From Cyanoderma ruficeps (Eukaryota; Chordata; Aves; Passeriformes; Timaliidae): a stretch of DNA of 64,000 bases. Made by a program: the position numbers and the translations under genes. The stretch is from positions 4,522,442-4,586,441 of the forward strand of contig VZDJ01000623.1 of NCBI GenBank assembly GCA_008694505.1. The letters run 5' to 3'. Shown here piece after piece: positions 1-13,659 of the stretch; the stretch's first letter is position 1; every line of letters starts with the position of its first letter. Under the pieces are notes generated by a model. The model did not search any database and was not told the DNA's origin. It was given only the letters and a program-made list of their open reading frames with translations.

Positions 1-3000
1 TGAGGCTTTTAGATGTGTAATGAACAACATACAAGATGCAAGTTTGTTTCAAAGAACTGCATTTATTCTAATTACATGCTGAAGTACAAAGAGTTTAGCA
101 GTGTGCCCCACACTGTTTGCCAGGAGGTCTGTGAGGACCCCAGCACTCATCTTCTACAAAAGCAACATCTGTTTCCCCATTCTGAGGCCATTTAACTTAG
201 GTTGGATGGAGAGGATTTGTTCATTTTTGAAAGAGAACGATGCCAAAGCCCCCAGAGCTGGGTCCAGAGGCAGATTCAGCAGGTCAGTGTTAGCTCAGCA
301 TTGCTGATCTCAGCCCTGCTGAGCATCAGAGCTGCTTAGATAGGATGGTAAAGTATCAGTGCTGCTGTACCAGGTGGTGTACACAGTGCCATACCATGGG
401 CTCTAGGTGAATAGATTTTCTTGGGAGGATGTCCAGCATGCAACCCTTAATTCTTGGCAGATTTTACCAGTTTGGTCCAACCACAAATACCTAGGAATCA
501 TTGTTTAAAAGCCCAATGAGATCTCATGACTTGTCTTCTGCTCTAATGTTTTGAACATAATGTTGGGATATATTATTAATTAGCTGATCACATGGCAATA
601 AAAACTTGGTTTGCTCTCCTGGGATGTGTAGAGAAATCTTAACTGTTTGTCTTAGGTTTGATTTCTCATTTGTTTGCACAGCTTCTAGCACAACACTGTA
701 ACCACAACATTGATTGTAAAAGTAAATCTAACAGAAGACAAAAGCTGTGAATCCTTGGAAATACAGGGACATATTAAATAATATACAATTTTATAGGTGA
801 AAGTATTCACTTTAGAAAGGCGAATTCCCCTTTATTTTTCACTTTCTGGAAAACTGCTTTATCCATAAGCACACTGTGTCTTTCTCAAACATCTGGCAAA
901 TGTCTTTTAGGGATGGCCTAAAATTGCAGAACAGAGAAAATACAAATAGCATAATTATGGCTATTATGGTCAGCTCATGAAATTGAAGGATTAGCTGAAC
1001 GGACCAGCTGTTTGTCAGGGAGGTGGCTCAAGGTCAGAAGGTTATTCTCTTGACTCCAAAGAAGATCCCTGTACTAGAGAGAAGAAAGCTTCAGACAGTA
1101 GCAAATTGATGTTTTAGCTTAATCTCTTAAGAGAGTTTATGAGATCACTCATGTATACCTACATGTTTTGTTTTATCCCCTTCCTCACAATACCTTTTGA
1201 ATCCATTTGTCAAATTCAGTGCATTTTGACAGAGATCTGAAGTTCTCAAAGATATTTTGTCCCTTCATGTATTGAAGCAGCTGACTACAGGGGGAGACAG
1301 TATTTGTTTTCCATTGAGTGTAAGACTTTATTGGAGGCTTAGATTCACCAGATAGGGTGAAACATAATGAAGATGCTCATTAAAGGGAGAATTTCTGTCA
1401 AAGCTCACCCTAGAGACGCCAGCTGTGAAGGATCCATCAATAAGAAAACAGGTTTATTTAGTTATAAATTTTACTGTAGAGGAGATGCAGTAGTACAGAT
1501 AAGTTGATGTGAAATATGCAGTAGTGTGTATACAGAGATGGGTGTAGTTTGCTGTGATCTGGCTCATCCTGTCCTTTGAGCTGACAGGCAGCCCCAGAAC
1601 AAAAGTGTGCTAACCATGTTAATGAAGAGATTTGTTTGAGCTGATGTCTGCCTTCCAGCGAGGTCTTTATTATCTCAAACACAGAATGATATCAAATAGA
1701 TATTTGATCTACATGGGAAGAGAAGGTGAATGCTCAGAAAATAATTCCAACAGACTCTGTGATCAGAGCTCTCTCCATTTCAGTTCAGTGGGGTGCTTTA
1801 ACCACAGCTTGCTTACTGGCTTACATTGAGCAGAGGTTTTATCCTGCAGTAAGAAAAAGCTGATGCTTAAATTAAGAATGATGTGAAAATGGGCATTTGG
1901 GGTTTTCCTCTGTTGAAAATTCTGGTGTCCAACAGGGGAAGAGTTTTAACTGAAAAACTGCTTGCTGTCCCTTTTTACTTCTCTCTCTTATGAAGTGTCC
2001 CCATAATGATCTCTTTCCTTGTTTGTTACTTTGCTCACTCACCTTTCCCTTCCCTTCCTTTCTCCAATACTCTGATCTTCCTGGAACTAATTCTCCTTAG
2101 AGGCGACTGCAATCAGCAACTAACTTAGCTTATTTCTTCTTTTCTATTTCCTCTGGAGACATTCTCATTTACCATCACGTTCTGCTTCTTGTGTCTGAAG
2201 TGGCCTCGTGGGACATTCTCATCAGGCAAGCCCTGTACATCTGTTCCATACTGCTTTTGCAGGGATGGGTCTGCTCCAGGACCTACAGGGACACAAGGAC
2301 AGGGCAAGACTCAGAGTAACCCCAGACCTGCATGACCTCACATACTGTGGTGATGTGTGCTGGGAGCAGGGGGTGAGACCAGGAGGAGGCAGGAAACTGC
2401 CCTCCCCTCTGGGAAGCAAGTTGAAGGAGCAGCAGGAACCACCAGATTTGGCTTGAAACTAGAACTGAGGGTCCTGGATCACTTCCTGCCTCCCCAGCAG
2501 CCAAAGTTCTACTCTGACCAATTTTGTCTATAAGAACATGTTTTTACCTGTCTCACCAACACAGCTTTGATATATAGTGCACATAAATTGTGTAATAGCA
2601 TAAAACAGTTTAAAAAAAAAGAATTTAACTAGAGCTGTCAAATTCAGAAACTTTGATCATTGAAAAAGGCACTCAAAGTCAGATGCCAGAAGTTAAGTAT
2701 CTAAAATAAATATGTGGCTAGCTCGTTAGAAGTGCAGGGGACCCTTCACTGCTGTTGAAATCTGAAAATTTAACACAAAACCCAACCAGAAACAATGCTT
2801 GTCACTTTGCCAGAAAAAGAAAACAATAACCCACCATCCAATTTAAACAGATCATCAGACTACAACCTTAAAAAATATATTTACACTTATCACTGCAATC
2901 AAAAATAAGGAAGGCCATTAAAGTTGTAAAACAGCAAACTCAAGAAATAGTATGTAGGGTCACAGAAAAATGGCAATCATTTACACCTGCTGATCTTGTT

Positions 3001-4348
3001 ACTCCTGATTGTGAAGGAGATAATAGATTTTAAAATTTACCTTACTTACCAGGCATGCAGAAAAGTCCAGGTGTTAATGGAAGATGTGGAACTTTGTGAA
3101 TTCTTTCATGTGCTCTCCAGACCCTTGAGGCAGTTTTTACTTAAAAAAACCTCCCTAAATCCCTAAATTTAGCTCAGGAAGGGGGATTGCTTGAGACTGT
3201 CCCTGAGGGGGTAGTTCCATGCTTATCTGAATGACAGATTCCTGGACAATGGGATACAGGAATATCCACACTCCATCTGTCCAAGAGAATAAAAAGGTAG
3301 GAGAGCTGACAGAATACAGCAGGACCTTTTTCATGGGATTATCTCAAAGTTTGCTATCAAAACTATCTTCTTTTCTTTTGAGGGTTTAGTGAGGGTTTTG
3401 CTGTTGCTCCTTTTCCTTATGCATGGGATTAAGAAGATTTTCTGTCAGCATCAAAAAAGAATAGATTTACAGAGACTCTGAAACCCACCAAACCTGAAGG
3501 TGCCACACAAAAAGAGAGGCAGTTTCCTAAGCTAAGGTTGGTGTGTTTGGATCAGGATTCTTCCAACTAAATTAAACAGCATTCCTGCAAGACAAATGTC
3601 TGTCCCTGTGTTTTCAAGGGCACACAGAGAAAAATAAAAATTCTTGACATGACTCTCAAAGGATTGAAAGAATAGAAATAGAAGTAGGAAATCGTGTCCT
3701 CTGTGTGGAGATGAGATACATCTCACCCCATTTCAGGTATCTAAGGGTTAGGCATCGACTTTAAGCCAGCCATGCCAGTGCTGTGTAGTTTATGAAGAGG
3801 CAGGCACCTACAAAGGACAATTCATCTTCTTCAAGGACAGATGTATATGAAGGATGAAGAGGAAGTCTGTCTTTCATCAGAGACTACTGGGGGAGCCCAG
3901 ATGATGAGCTAAGGCCAGATGCCTAACCTTTAGACAGCTGATGATAAAGGAGATGAATCTGTGACTTTATCAGAAGATGAGAGGTGATTGTACTGCTGTG
4001 TGACCTGACAAACAAACTGGTTTCTGAAGAATATGTGCTATCAATTTTTTTTTTTAAAGCTGTATTCTCTCCTGATAAGAAAAACACATCAATATTTGAT
4101 ACTTAATTCACTGGACAGCCTTTGCATGAATTTCTGCATTAGTTTTGGACAATTACTTTTCTGACAGCAGAACTGGAACATGCCTAGCCAAAATTCTTTA
4201 CAAAGGACAAGAGAAGAGAAGATCATGAAAAGAGACAAGCTTGTTATTAAAGTACATTACACTCAATAACTGCTGCTTTAAGGATGAGGGTGTTAAGCTG
4301 CTGCTCTGATGTGTCAGCTTTTTTAAGTATAGCAGGAATGGTAATAGA
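1..4348. other. Unassigned AT-rich non-coding DNA
   Basis: No open frame here looks coding. All are short, start at arbitrary ATGs and overlap one another on both strands, as expected by chance. I see no CR1 tail, LTR end or long microsatellite. The stretch 2200-2530 is somewhat richer in G+C than its surroundings and holds three overlapping open frames of 65-82 codons, but none has a recognisable domain. Whether this DNA is intergenic or intronic cannot be told from the window. Confidence 0.6.
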
Positions 4349-4660
4349 AGAATCATAGGATATGCTAACTTGGAAGGGACCCATCAGGATCATTGAGTCC
4401 AACTCCTGGCCCTGCATGGGACATCCCAGGAATTCCACAGTCTGCCTGAGAAAGTTGTCCAAATGCTTCTTCAACTCTTTTAGGCTTGGTACTGTGACCA
4501 CTTCCTAGGGAGCCTGTTCCAGTGCTCAAACACCCTCTGGGTGAAAGAACCTTTACCTGACATCCAATCTAAACCTCCCATGACTCAGCTTCAGGCCATT
4601 CCCTCAGGTCCTGTCACTGGTCATGGGAGTGAAGAGAATGAGGTTTACCAGCACTTCATG
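4349..4660 (-). mobile_element. CR1 LINE 3'-end fragment, minus strand
   Basis: Read on the plus strand the copy opens with the reverse complement of the CR1 3' terminal octamer-type repeat (AATCATAGGATATG). The conserved block TTGGAAGGGACCCATCAGGA and the phrase GAGTCCAACTCCTGGCCCTG follow, then GGAGCCTGTTCCAGTGCTCA and CACCCTCTGGGTGAAAGAAC. These are hallmark positions of avian CR1 3' ends. Only about 300 bp is present, so it is the usual 5'-truncated copy with no coding capacity. It shares its tail type with the plus-strand copy at 38911, which suggests one subfamily. Confidence 0.9.
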
Positions 4661-4803
4661 CAGTCCTGGGAATGGATAATTAGGATTGAGGCTCTTGCTG
4701 ACCTCAGAACAAGAACAATATTGATGGCACCAAACAACATACTAAGCACTAGGGGGCTTTCTTCCATAACCCCAGTACTGTTTCAAAGCTAGATCTAAGA
4801 ATT

Positions 4804-5280
4804 GTAGAATCATAGAATTAATGACTTGGATTGGAAGAGACCATAAAAATCATCTAATCCAACCCCCCTGCTGTGGGCAGGGACACATTTCACTAGACTA
4901 TCTTGCTCAAAGCCCCACTTCCAGGGATGGGGAAACAACATCTTCTTTGGACAACCTGATCCAATGCCTCATCACTCTCTCAATAGGAATTTCTTTCCAA
5001 TATTTATTCTAAACCTACACTGTTCCAGTTTGGAGCCATTCCCCCTTGTTCTGTCACTATAGACTCTTTTAAATAGTTTCTCCCCATCTTTCTTGCAGGA
5101 TGCTTTCAGGTACTGGAAGGCTGCAGTAGTGTCACCTCTTTTCCAGGCAGAACAATCCCAATTGTTGTAGCTTTTCCTCAAAGGAGATGTGCTCCATCCC
5201 TCTACTCATCTTGGTGTCTCCCTCTGGGTTTGCTCCAACAGGCCAGTGGTGTTCCTGTGCTGGGCATTCCAGAGCTGAAT
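4804..5280 (-). mobile_element. CR1 LINE 3'-end fragment, minus strand
   Basis: The copy begins with TAGAATCATAGAATT, the inverted CR1 terminal repeat. It continues through TTGGAAGAGACCATAAAAAT, CATCTAATCCAACCCCCCTG and the conserved phrases around CCCTTGTTCTGTCAC and TTTCCTCAAAGGAGATGTGC, ending near CATTCCAGAGCTGAA. It is longer than its neighbour and of a different subfamily. It lies only about 145 bp from the end of the copy at 4349, in the same orientation. No complete frame of the reverse transcriptase survives. Confidence 0.92.
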
Positions 5281-8200
5281 GCCTAAGGAGAAAAATGACA
5301 CAGGCACCTTGAACTACCTAAAACCCCATTTTCTTGCTCATAGAGTCTAAAGATTCTCTAAAATGGCTGCAGGCCATTCACACCCTAAACTACCCAAACT
5401 TCACACCTCAGTGCTTTTTCCCTATACAGAACATCATCTTGCAGCCCTGCAGGACTCAGCTGAAAGGCTTATTTCTCAAAGAGGATTTAACACACACAGG
5501 CAAAATTCATTCCATCACTCAGGACAGATGCACTAACCCTGATAACAATAAGACCTCCTGTTGGCTTCTTATATTAACAGAGACCCTCTGAGTCGTGAGC
5601 CATTCACATGAGGTATCCAGGATGTGTTTGCAACAACTTACCAGCCACAGGCCTCCCTGATAGTGACAGTACTGCTGGATAATGTAAAAATACAGGAGCA
5701 AATGGACCAGTTAGAGTTCTTCACATTACTCTCATCAAATCATTCTTGATACCCTTTAGCTTAGCACATATTAGGGTTGTGGAACCTTTAGGACTTTTTT
5801 TTCTCAGAATTATTCTCTTTCTATCAGCTTATTCAAATTTGTTTTTCATGTTCAAAGCTAACTGGTTTGCTGGATAGGAAAAATTGCAGCCATGCTCAGT
5901 TTCCCAAGCTGGCATGGCACACCCTTGTTTTCAGGTGAAGGTCCTGAGCTTTGGACCAGCAAGAAGTAGAAGGTGAAGGTTCTTGCAGCCTTCAGTTGAG
6001 TATCAGACTTCTCTGGATACAGCTCTATGCTCCTGTTTCAGGTAGTTGTAAAAGACCCATCTGCCACACAATGGTTTTTAATGTACTTCTTTCTCCCCAA
6101 ATTTTCTATTAGAAAACTGCTTTCTGCTGTACTAAGACACTTCTGATTTCCATTTCAGAGGATCAGGAAGCACTTTTGCATTTAACTTGCAGACAATGAA
6201 GCCTTTCACTGGGCCTACCTCTTTCCCTATAAATCTTGTCAGTAAAGGAGAGGAACTCACTTGTCAGTATCTAAGCCATCTACAGCTACTTATGGGTAAA
6301 TCCGGACAGGTGTGGTGCAGTTTTGGGTTTCCTCCTGTAAGCCTGCAGCCATATTATTCTTTGCAGGAGACAGAAAATTTATAGCTATGCAATTATTGAA
6401 TAAGCTGCAGTGACTCCTGGGGAAGCCTGTGTGTAAAGGAATCCCTGCAGAAAGAGATTATTTCATCTTGTTTTTATGCGAGTCTTCTGCATTGATAATC
6501 AAAGCAATTATATCTACAGAAACATCCTAACTATTAATTTACTTGGGAGTGTTTTCATTTTCCTGCCTTCAGTGGAGAACGTCAAAACTGTATTAAATCT
6601 GTTGATTCTCATTCATCTGCTTGACAAAGTAAATTCAGTTTCTACAGAATATTTCCCATCAAACTTAATTAGCTCCCTTGTAAATAACTGAAACAGCTAC
6701 AAGCAGTTGTCATAATTAACATATTTAACTCGATTTTTTTCTCCACCTGGGGCAGCAAAAGCTGTTCGGTTCAAAGGATCAGGGCTGTGACTTCATGAGA
6801 CAATAAATCTATTTATAACACTGTAATACACGATCAAAAATTCTGCAATGATATGAAGTAAAGCACTGATATAGTCTGTGTTTCAGGTTCACTTATGATG
6901 CTGGTCACTTTGCTAATTTAAGCATGCTCCAAAAAGTGTGACTTGCTAACTTAATTCCAGGAGTTCTGCTATTAGCTCTGCTCTTGTTGCTGGTGTCCAA
7001 ATAGAATTAACTGCTATATGATTGTATGTGCCTACCTGACCTCATTCATCCTGAAAATCCTCCTGTCACCTACCTGGACTGGACTGGAGGAGTCAGCCAG
7101 AGCCAGGACATTACTGTGGCAGCTCTCTGCACAGAGGGGCAGTGAATCTAATCAAGACTTTTAATGGACCCTTTTGGCCTTTTGTTATAGATGCAGAAGC
7201 CACAAAGGGAAAATGTTTGTTGGCTTGAGGTTTTTTTCTTGAATGTGTATTTCAGGAAATGTCTCTCAGAAATTTTTCTTCTGGCATTCTGTAACTGGAA
7301 AAAAAAAAGGCTTTTAAAATAAATAAATTCTGGACTAGCATTTCAGCTAGTACAACAGATGGTGAAAAATTAGTACTGTAATCACATTACACACTTCTGA
7401 TATTTTCAGAACATTTCCACTTTCGCAATTTGCATTTGTTTACTGGTATTAAAAGTTGAAGATTTGCTTTTTTCATCCTGATCTGTGAAAGGGGCTCCTT
7501 GATTTGTTTATCTTTCTTGAAAACTCTAAATCTTACAGTTTGAGAAAAACAGCTTCTCCCTCAGCATAACACTCCCTATCGACTTTAAAAGCCTGTCAAA
7601 CATCTTTCTGTAGGTCTGATTTATTGAAGCCATGCCAAAGGTGGACGGCACAACTCTGTGCTTACTTGACCAGTTCCGAGGGGGTGTTTATGGGTAGACA
7701 CTGTGGCCTAGAGGATGTTATCTCTTTCCCACCCCCTGCCAGGATGGCATCTGACACGTCTCACTTCGTTGATGTTTTCTTCTCCCTTGCCCCTGGCTGT
7801 GGCTAAGTGATTGTTTATGGCAGATACTTTAAATCATTATCACCTCCTGGGCCTTTGAGCACAGCTACATAATCTGCTGTTGCATCAAGGAAACTCTTCT
7901 TTCAGTACAAAACAAGGCCAAATGTTTATCTGGTGAGATGATAGTCAAAGTGTCTCCTCTAATATTTAAAAACAAACAGCAGTGTCCCTGCTCTGTCGCA
8001 ATGAGCATCTGCTGGCTGAAGCTGAACAGGATTCCTGACACTGCAGTGTGTGACAAAGGACGTTTGTTTTTAAAACATTAATAAATACCCAGGAAACTTA
8101 GGCTATGGTAGACTATATGAATAAACCCCCAAAAATATGGTTTGTTTATGGCACTGCCTTAGCACTTAGAACCCTGGTTTGCAGTGTGGTGGTGCCGTCA

Positions 8201-8435
8201 CACCAAGGAGAGATTTGCTGTATCTGCAGAGAGATTTGTATCTGCAGCAGTGACTGCAGCAGACAGCTGGGCAGGGCAGAAGGACATGCTGGGAGCACCA
8301 GGAAGGCCACGACCTCTCTGCCCGACTCGGGAAACCAAAGCTTGTTGTTGCTCCCCAGGGGAAGATAGGAGTACGAGGGCTGTGATTAGTGATTATCAGC
8401 CAGCCATATCCTGAGCCAACGATGTTATTCTCTCC
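5281..8435. other. Unassigned AT-rich non-coding DNA
   Basis: There is no recognisable gene or repeat family. Near 8207-8265 there is a short direct duplication (GAGAGATTTG...TATCTGCAG twice) just before the next CR1. Open frames are short and overlap on both strands. Confidence 0.55.
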
Positions 8436-8950
8436 CTCTGCTCTGTTCTTGTGAGATCTCACCTGGAACACTGTGTCCAGCGCTGGGGCCCCAGTGCAAG
8501 GACTGTGGAGTGAATCCAAAGGAGGCCACAAAGATGCTCTGAGGGCTGGAGCACCTCTCCTGGGAAGACAGGCTGAGAGAGTTGGGGTTGTTCAGCCTGG
8601 AGAAGGGAAGGAAATTACAGCATTTTGCAGTGCCTAAAGGGGCTACAAGAGAGCTGGAGAAGGACTTTTTACTAGGGCATGTAGTTATAAGACAAGAGGT
8701 AATGACTTTAAACAGAATCAGGGTAGTTTTAGATAGATATAATGCAGACAATCATCACTGTAGGGGTGTTAAGACACTGGCAGAGGTTGCCCAAATTGAC
8801 TGCCTCATCCCTGGAAATGTTCAAAGCCAGGCTGGATGGGGCTTTGTGCACCCTGCTCTAGTGGAAGGTATTCCTGTCTATGGCAGAGGGGTTGGAACGA
8901 CATGGTCTGTTAGATCCCTTTCCAACCCAAATGATTCTGTGAGTGATTTT
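8436..8950 (+). mobile_element. CR1 LINE 3'-end fragment, plus strand
   Basis: The copy reads in sense orientation. It contains CACCTGGAACACTGTGTCCA, GGCTGGAGCACCTCTCCTGG, GTTGTTCAGCCTGGAGAAGG, GTTCAAAGCCAGGCTGGATG, and CCTTTCCAACCCAAATGATT followed by the terminal TTCTGTGAGTGA. This is the classic 3' part of the CR1 ORF2/3'UTR. Several internal differences and stops break the frame. The 108-, 121- and 129-codon open frames across this interval are remnants or shadows of the element, not host genes. Confidence 0.95.
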
Positions 8951-11900
8951 ATTAAAACAGCCTGTCCCTGAATCCCAGTGACTAGAGGTATGACCCTCCC
9001 AGCTCCCTGGGAAAAAGTGCTTTTTCAGGGTAGCTTCCTTGAATATACCCTGGCTCTTGCCTTATTGATTGTGCCTCTCATCTTCTTAGTTCTCCTCCTC
9101 AAGGCAGCAATAGTCAGCTTTTTAAGGGGTTAAAAGACCCTCAGCAGGCTCAGTCAACTGCCATAGCAAACCTCACAGCTCACTAAGGGTTTCTAGTAGT
9201 TTTCAAGTAGTTTGTTGGCAGAGGGGAGTTCAAAGGAAGCAATGGAAGGATCCCTGTCAGTCGGCTGGTAATAATTACATAGCTCTTCTTACACACTGAG
9301 GCCAGGGGTATTTTCTGGGAAGCTTCTATTTGAAAAATACTTTGAAAACAAAAGTCTCACCTACTGAAAGGGTTCAAGTGGGTGTTGAATATTTTCTGAA
9401 TGGAAATTGGCCCAAATTTCCAAGTCTTAGGAATCTTAGATCACTTGTTACTAAGTGAATGAGAAAAACATTGTCAAATATTACAGTATAAAACCCTAAA
9501 ATGAGAGTTTCCTTTAGAATCCACATGGAATTTTGTATTTGAATTGAAGCTTAATGATTTACGTGATAAGGAGTTGGTGTTAGACTAGGAGTTGATGTAT
9601 AGACTTAAATTCTGGTTGAAATTAAGTTCTTCAGGGCTTTGGCACTGACCAGAGCTTTTTGGAGCCTTTTTTTTAAGGAAGTGGATGGAGAGACAGGGGA
9701 AGAATAGGGGGCAGTGATTAGGAAAGAAATAGGCAGGTTTCATGGATATTCCCATTCTTCAAAGGGAAGCTTGCTGTCCAGAAACATTAACATCAACAGA
9801 AATGTAATGGGTTTACGTTTTTGGTTAACCATACAACACAGCTGTTACCTTCACTGTTCAGTATATTGCAGGTTTAGTGCATGAAATCACTCTGACATCC
9901 AAACTAATCCAAAACATGGTAGCAGGAATAAACACAACTAAATAAAGAAGTCCTGGATGTGCCTTTGAAAGATTCCTACTGTTGCTCTGCATTGAAAATG
10001 TCCACAGTTGTCAGCACAGCCAAGGCTGACTCTCAGCATGGGTGCCTAGGAAATATTTTAAACGGCTAAAGGAGCTGCAGTTACCGCTCAAGCCAGAGAC
10101 ACAGTAGTTGTTTTGTCCTTTCTATTATATTACTCCTTTCACAGTAATTGCCTGACAAAGGCAGTAGTGGGGAACAGCATAGGAGCATTTTTGTTGACTT
10201 TGCCCCTGTGAGCATGAATTAAAGGAAAATCTCTCTGTGCATAGGAGCAGTTAAAAGGTAGCATTGTTTTCTAGCTTGGGATACCAAGGACCAGACATGG
10301 ACTATAATGACCTAATGAGGTTTACATTTTCAACATTGAAAGAGAGCTTGAGTCTGGCCCTTTCCTTATTATTTTGGCTTTGCATTTAATAACCATATTG
10401 AATATGTTACCTTTGCACTCATGTCTTTCAGTCAAATTATTCCTGCTGTTGTAGTTACATATCCAAAACCTAACCCAGCAAGTTAAGCCTGAAAGGACAT
10501 TTAATCACCCAGACCCAAAGCTTTGACAATTGGACCTGAGCAATTACATTTTCTCTCTTTCAGCTGACTGATTTATTTCTGCACAGACTTCATTCTCCTT
10601 GCTGTGCCTAAAATTCCTAAGCATTGCTCTGCATATTTATTTCTCATGTTTATAAATAAACTATTCTTTGCCTTGTTTGAATCTCTGACACAGCCTCACA
10701 TCAGCCTTCTTCTTGCCCTATTTTTGCCTCTATTTTTTTCTTTCTTTCTAATCTGATCATTATTTACCCAGCTTTGCCTTCTCCTTCCACTGCCTCAAAA
10801 TCTTATATAGTCCATTCCTTTTTGTCTTGCTTTGCTTACCTCTCCCTTTAATGACCTCAGGACATGAATGACTCCCTTAAAGTGGATCATTAAGACTTTT
10901 TTACCTCAGCAATTCTAGTTCAGATAGTCAGTATGGAGTTATTTGTCTAATATCACCCTTTTGAAGTTCTAATGCCAGTTGGAACTTCAGTGTGTCTAAG
11001 GAGATAGAAGTACTAATTCCTCCTGGTATCTCTTCTGCTCACTTTTCTCCACAGTTGTTGGAGGCTTCACTTCAACATGTTCTCATTCTTGAAGTAATTT
11101 GTCTTCTCCTTTTCTCCCATGCTTTCAATCTTCCAGTAATTTTTATCATCTTCTTGTCCAATATCCTCAAACTTCTCTCACTTCAAACTTTCGTTGTTCT
11201 GCTGTTAATAAGCTACACATCTGTGCTGTCTCTTGCTGCAATTAATGCAGGCTTTAGCCTTTCAGGTTTTTTATGAAGGTGTAGATACTGTGTTTGCCCA
11301 TATCTTGCTAACAATATCTCCTGGGGATCCAAACATTTTTTCACAATTAGTGTGTCAGTCACTGTCAGGTTTTTATCCAATTTATTTTTAATTCCAGTGT
11401 CTGAACAAAAGGCTTAAAGAATGACAAAAAAGGTTTAAAGAATGACCTGACAGTAATTTTTTAAGGGTTTTCTTACCCCTATGCTTTTCCCTCTGGGTAT
11501 TAAAAGTATATGAAAGAGGCTGATTCCACACTGAGGAGAGGTGATGTTACAACATGTTCTTTGATGTATAAGCTAGTGTTATGTGGGACTTGAAACATCC
11601 TGAGTCAAATATTAAATTTGTGAAACAGAGCAAGAGCTTTAGAACATTATTTTTTACCACCAACTCCAGTTGGAGAATTTTCTTCCATAAACACTTCAGT
11701 CTATGAATCCTTAATATTGATACTCTTGAGAAACCTAGTCTACTTTTCAAATACTGCAGTGCTCAAATGGCAAGAAATTAGGATCTGGAAATCCAAACTA
11801 TTGGATTACAGAGTTATCTCTTTTCCTCAGTTCAGTACTCTTCAGTATGACAGAGAGAATTTTCCCTGTAAACTATATTTCAGATTACCCTGACCACTGA

Positions 11901-13630
11901 ATTATAGGGAGCCAAGTGCTGTAGGGATGTCAAAATTAATTAATGCAAAAGGATTATGATTTTAATAATTTTTTTTTCTAAATTTGGACATATTTTTTAA
12001 GTGACAAGAACACAATGTATGTAGTGATTTATTTGTGAAATTCACACAGCTAATTCCATCTAATGACGAATTAGACTGAAATTGATTAAATAGACATCTA
12101 ATGATGATTAGTGACTGAGAAACAACCTGATTTTGATGGCACTTTTTTTTTGTAGCAACATAGCCTGGTCTATGTAAATCTAAAAGAACTGGAGGAAGAA
12201 TATTGAGTGGTGTTATTGGTATTTTTATCCTGCTGTTGGACATCTAGAAGAGATTTGTTTGTACATTTACTTTTGCTTATTTCCCTTCTTAAGTAACATT
12301 ATTTAATAAAGGGGAAAGAGAGCGGGGAGAACAAATAGAGGAAAAAAAGAACCCCACATTTGTAGATTACAAACACAAAGATATTATGAATATAAATTCT
12401 GTTTCCAGCATGACAAAAACTATGCACAACCCCTGAAACCCTTTAATTAACAAGAAGGATTTACAGAAATGTATCCTCATTGGAACTTGGACTCTAATAT
12501 GGCCAATAGTTGAGAGCTTTAATTGCATTAAGGAGGGAGTTCTGCTGTACTCAAATTCTTGTTTCAAATATGAATTGTTGTGAGTAGAAGGAAAGGGTTA
12601 TCCTTTCAATTCGACCTTCTAGCTTGATGAGTATTTCTTTTCCACTGACTGTAGTCACAGCAACTTGTTAGAAGACTTTAATATACAGTTAATGGAAGCG
12701 ACCATCAGTGATACATCTCTGGGGAACACCGTTCTTACTGTCTTAGATCATAACCCAAAATGAGCTGTTGCTCTCACCAGTTCTCATTTGTTTGCAGTAT
12801 AAAACCACTACATGGTTTGGCACAAAAAGAATTCCCTGTCCAGAGAAAGCTGTGGCATTTGAAGGGTGTAGCAGGTTTAGTATATAGTTGAACCCAAGGA
12901 ATACACTAATGGCAGTGTTGTTCAATCACTGAACTAATTTACACATGGAAGAAATATGTTATTTGTGTTTTCTACCACCAGATACCTTCCTGTCTTGATT
13001 ATTTTTTCCTTCTCTTTAAATTCTGTGATCCTTTCTAATGAAGGGGTTCTTATTTCCTACCTGTATTGTGGAAACAGTCCAGTCAGAGTATCTATGAGTT
13101 CATTGTCTAGATGTTTGCATCATTTAGTAATAAACACAGCTGACACTGTTTTAGCTGATCAAGTCAAATTAAGCCTTCCTTTCTCAGCAAACAAACCTGA
13201 CCTGAAAGACAATAACACCTTGGTCTATTGCATGGCCTTTCATTATTTTCTGAAATTAATGTTAAATGAATAGGATGTTGAAAAAGGTTGTTTTGGCTTT
13301 TGTGCACATGAAACTTGATTCTGCCCTGAACTGTTGCATGCTAATTAACTCTTCACTATTGGAAGTCAACACAAAATTACATCTTCTGTGTCAGTGTTCA
13401 AATTTTGAGGAGGAAGTATTCAATTAGCATTGTCAAATGAAAATGTAGACATTTACTATAGAGAAGGAACCTTTTGTTGATTTAGAGTCAAGCGGTGTCA
13501 AAGGCACAGCAGGAAATTGCCATTAGCCAATCTGGACTTTCTCAACATGCAGCTCTACATCCCATAATCATCAGCTTCTGAAGGAGAGCAATTTAGGTAG
13601 CTAGTCAATCACATCTGTAACTCTGGCCAA

Positions 13631-13659
13631 CCCATCTGTGGCATGCATCCACAGATGGG
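13631..13659. repeat. Perfect 11 bp inverted repeat (hairpin)
   Basis: CCCATCTGTGG, then the 7-base loop CATGCAT, then the exact complement CCACAGATGGG. The stem is 6 of 11 G+C in an AT-rich surrounding, and the loop contains the self-complementary ATGCAT. It could be a small cruciform, a remnant of a mobile element end, or chance. No transcript context is visible. Confidence 0.85.

Noticed and set aside
8166..8971. Open frames of 87-129 codons around the CR1 at 8436
   Set aside because: They are remnants or shadows of the retrotransposon and are not supported as host genes.
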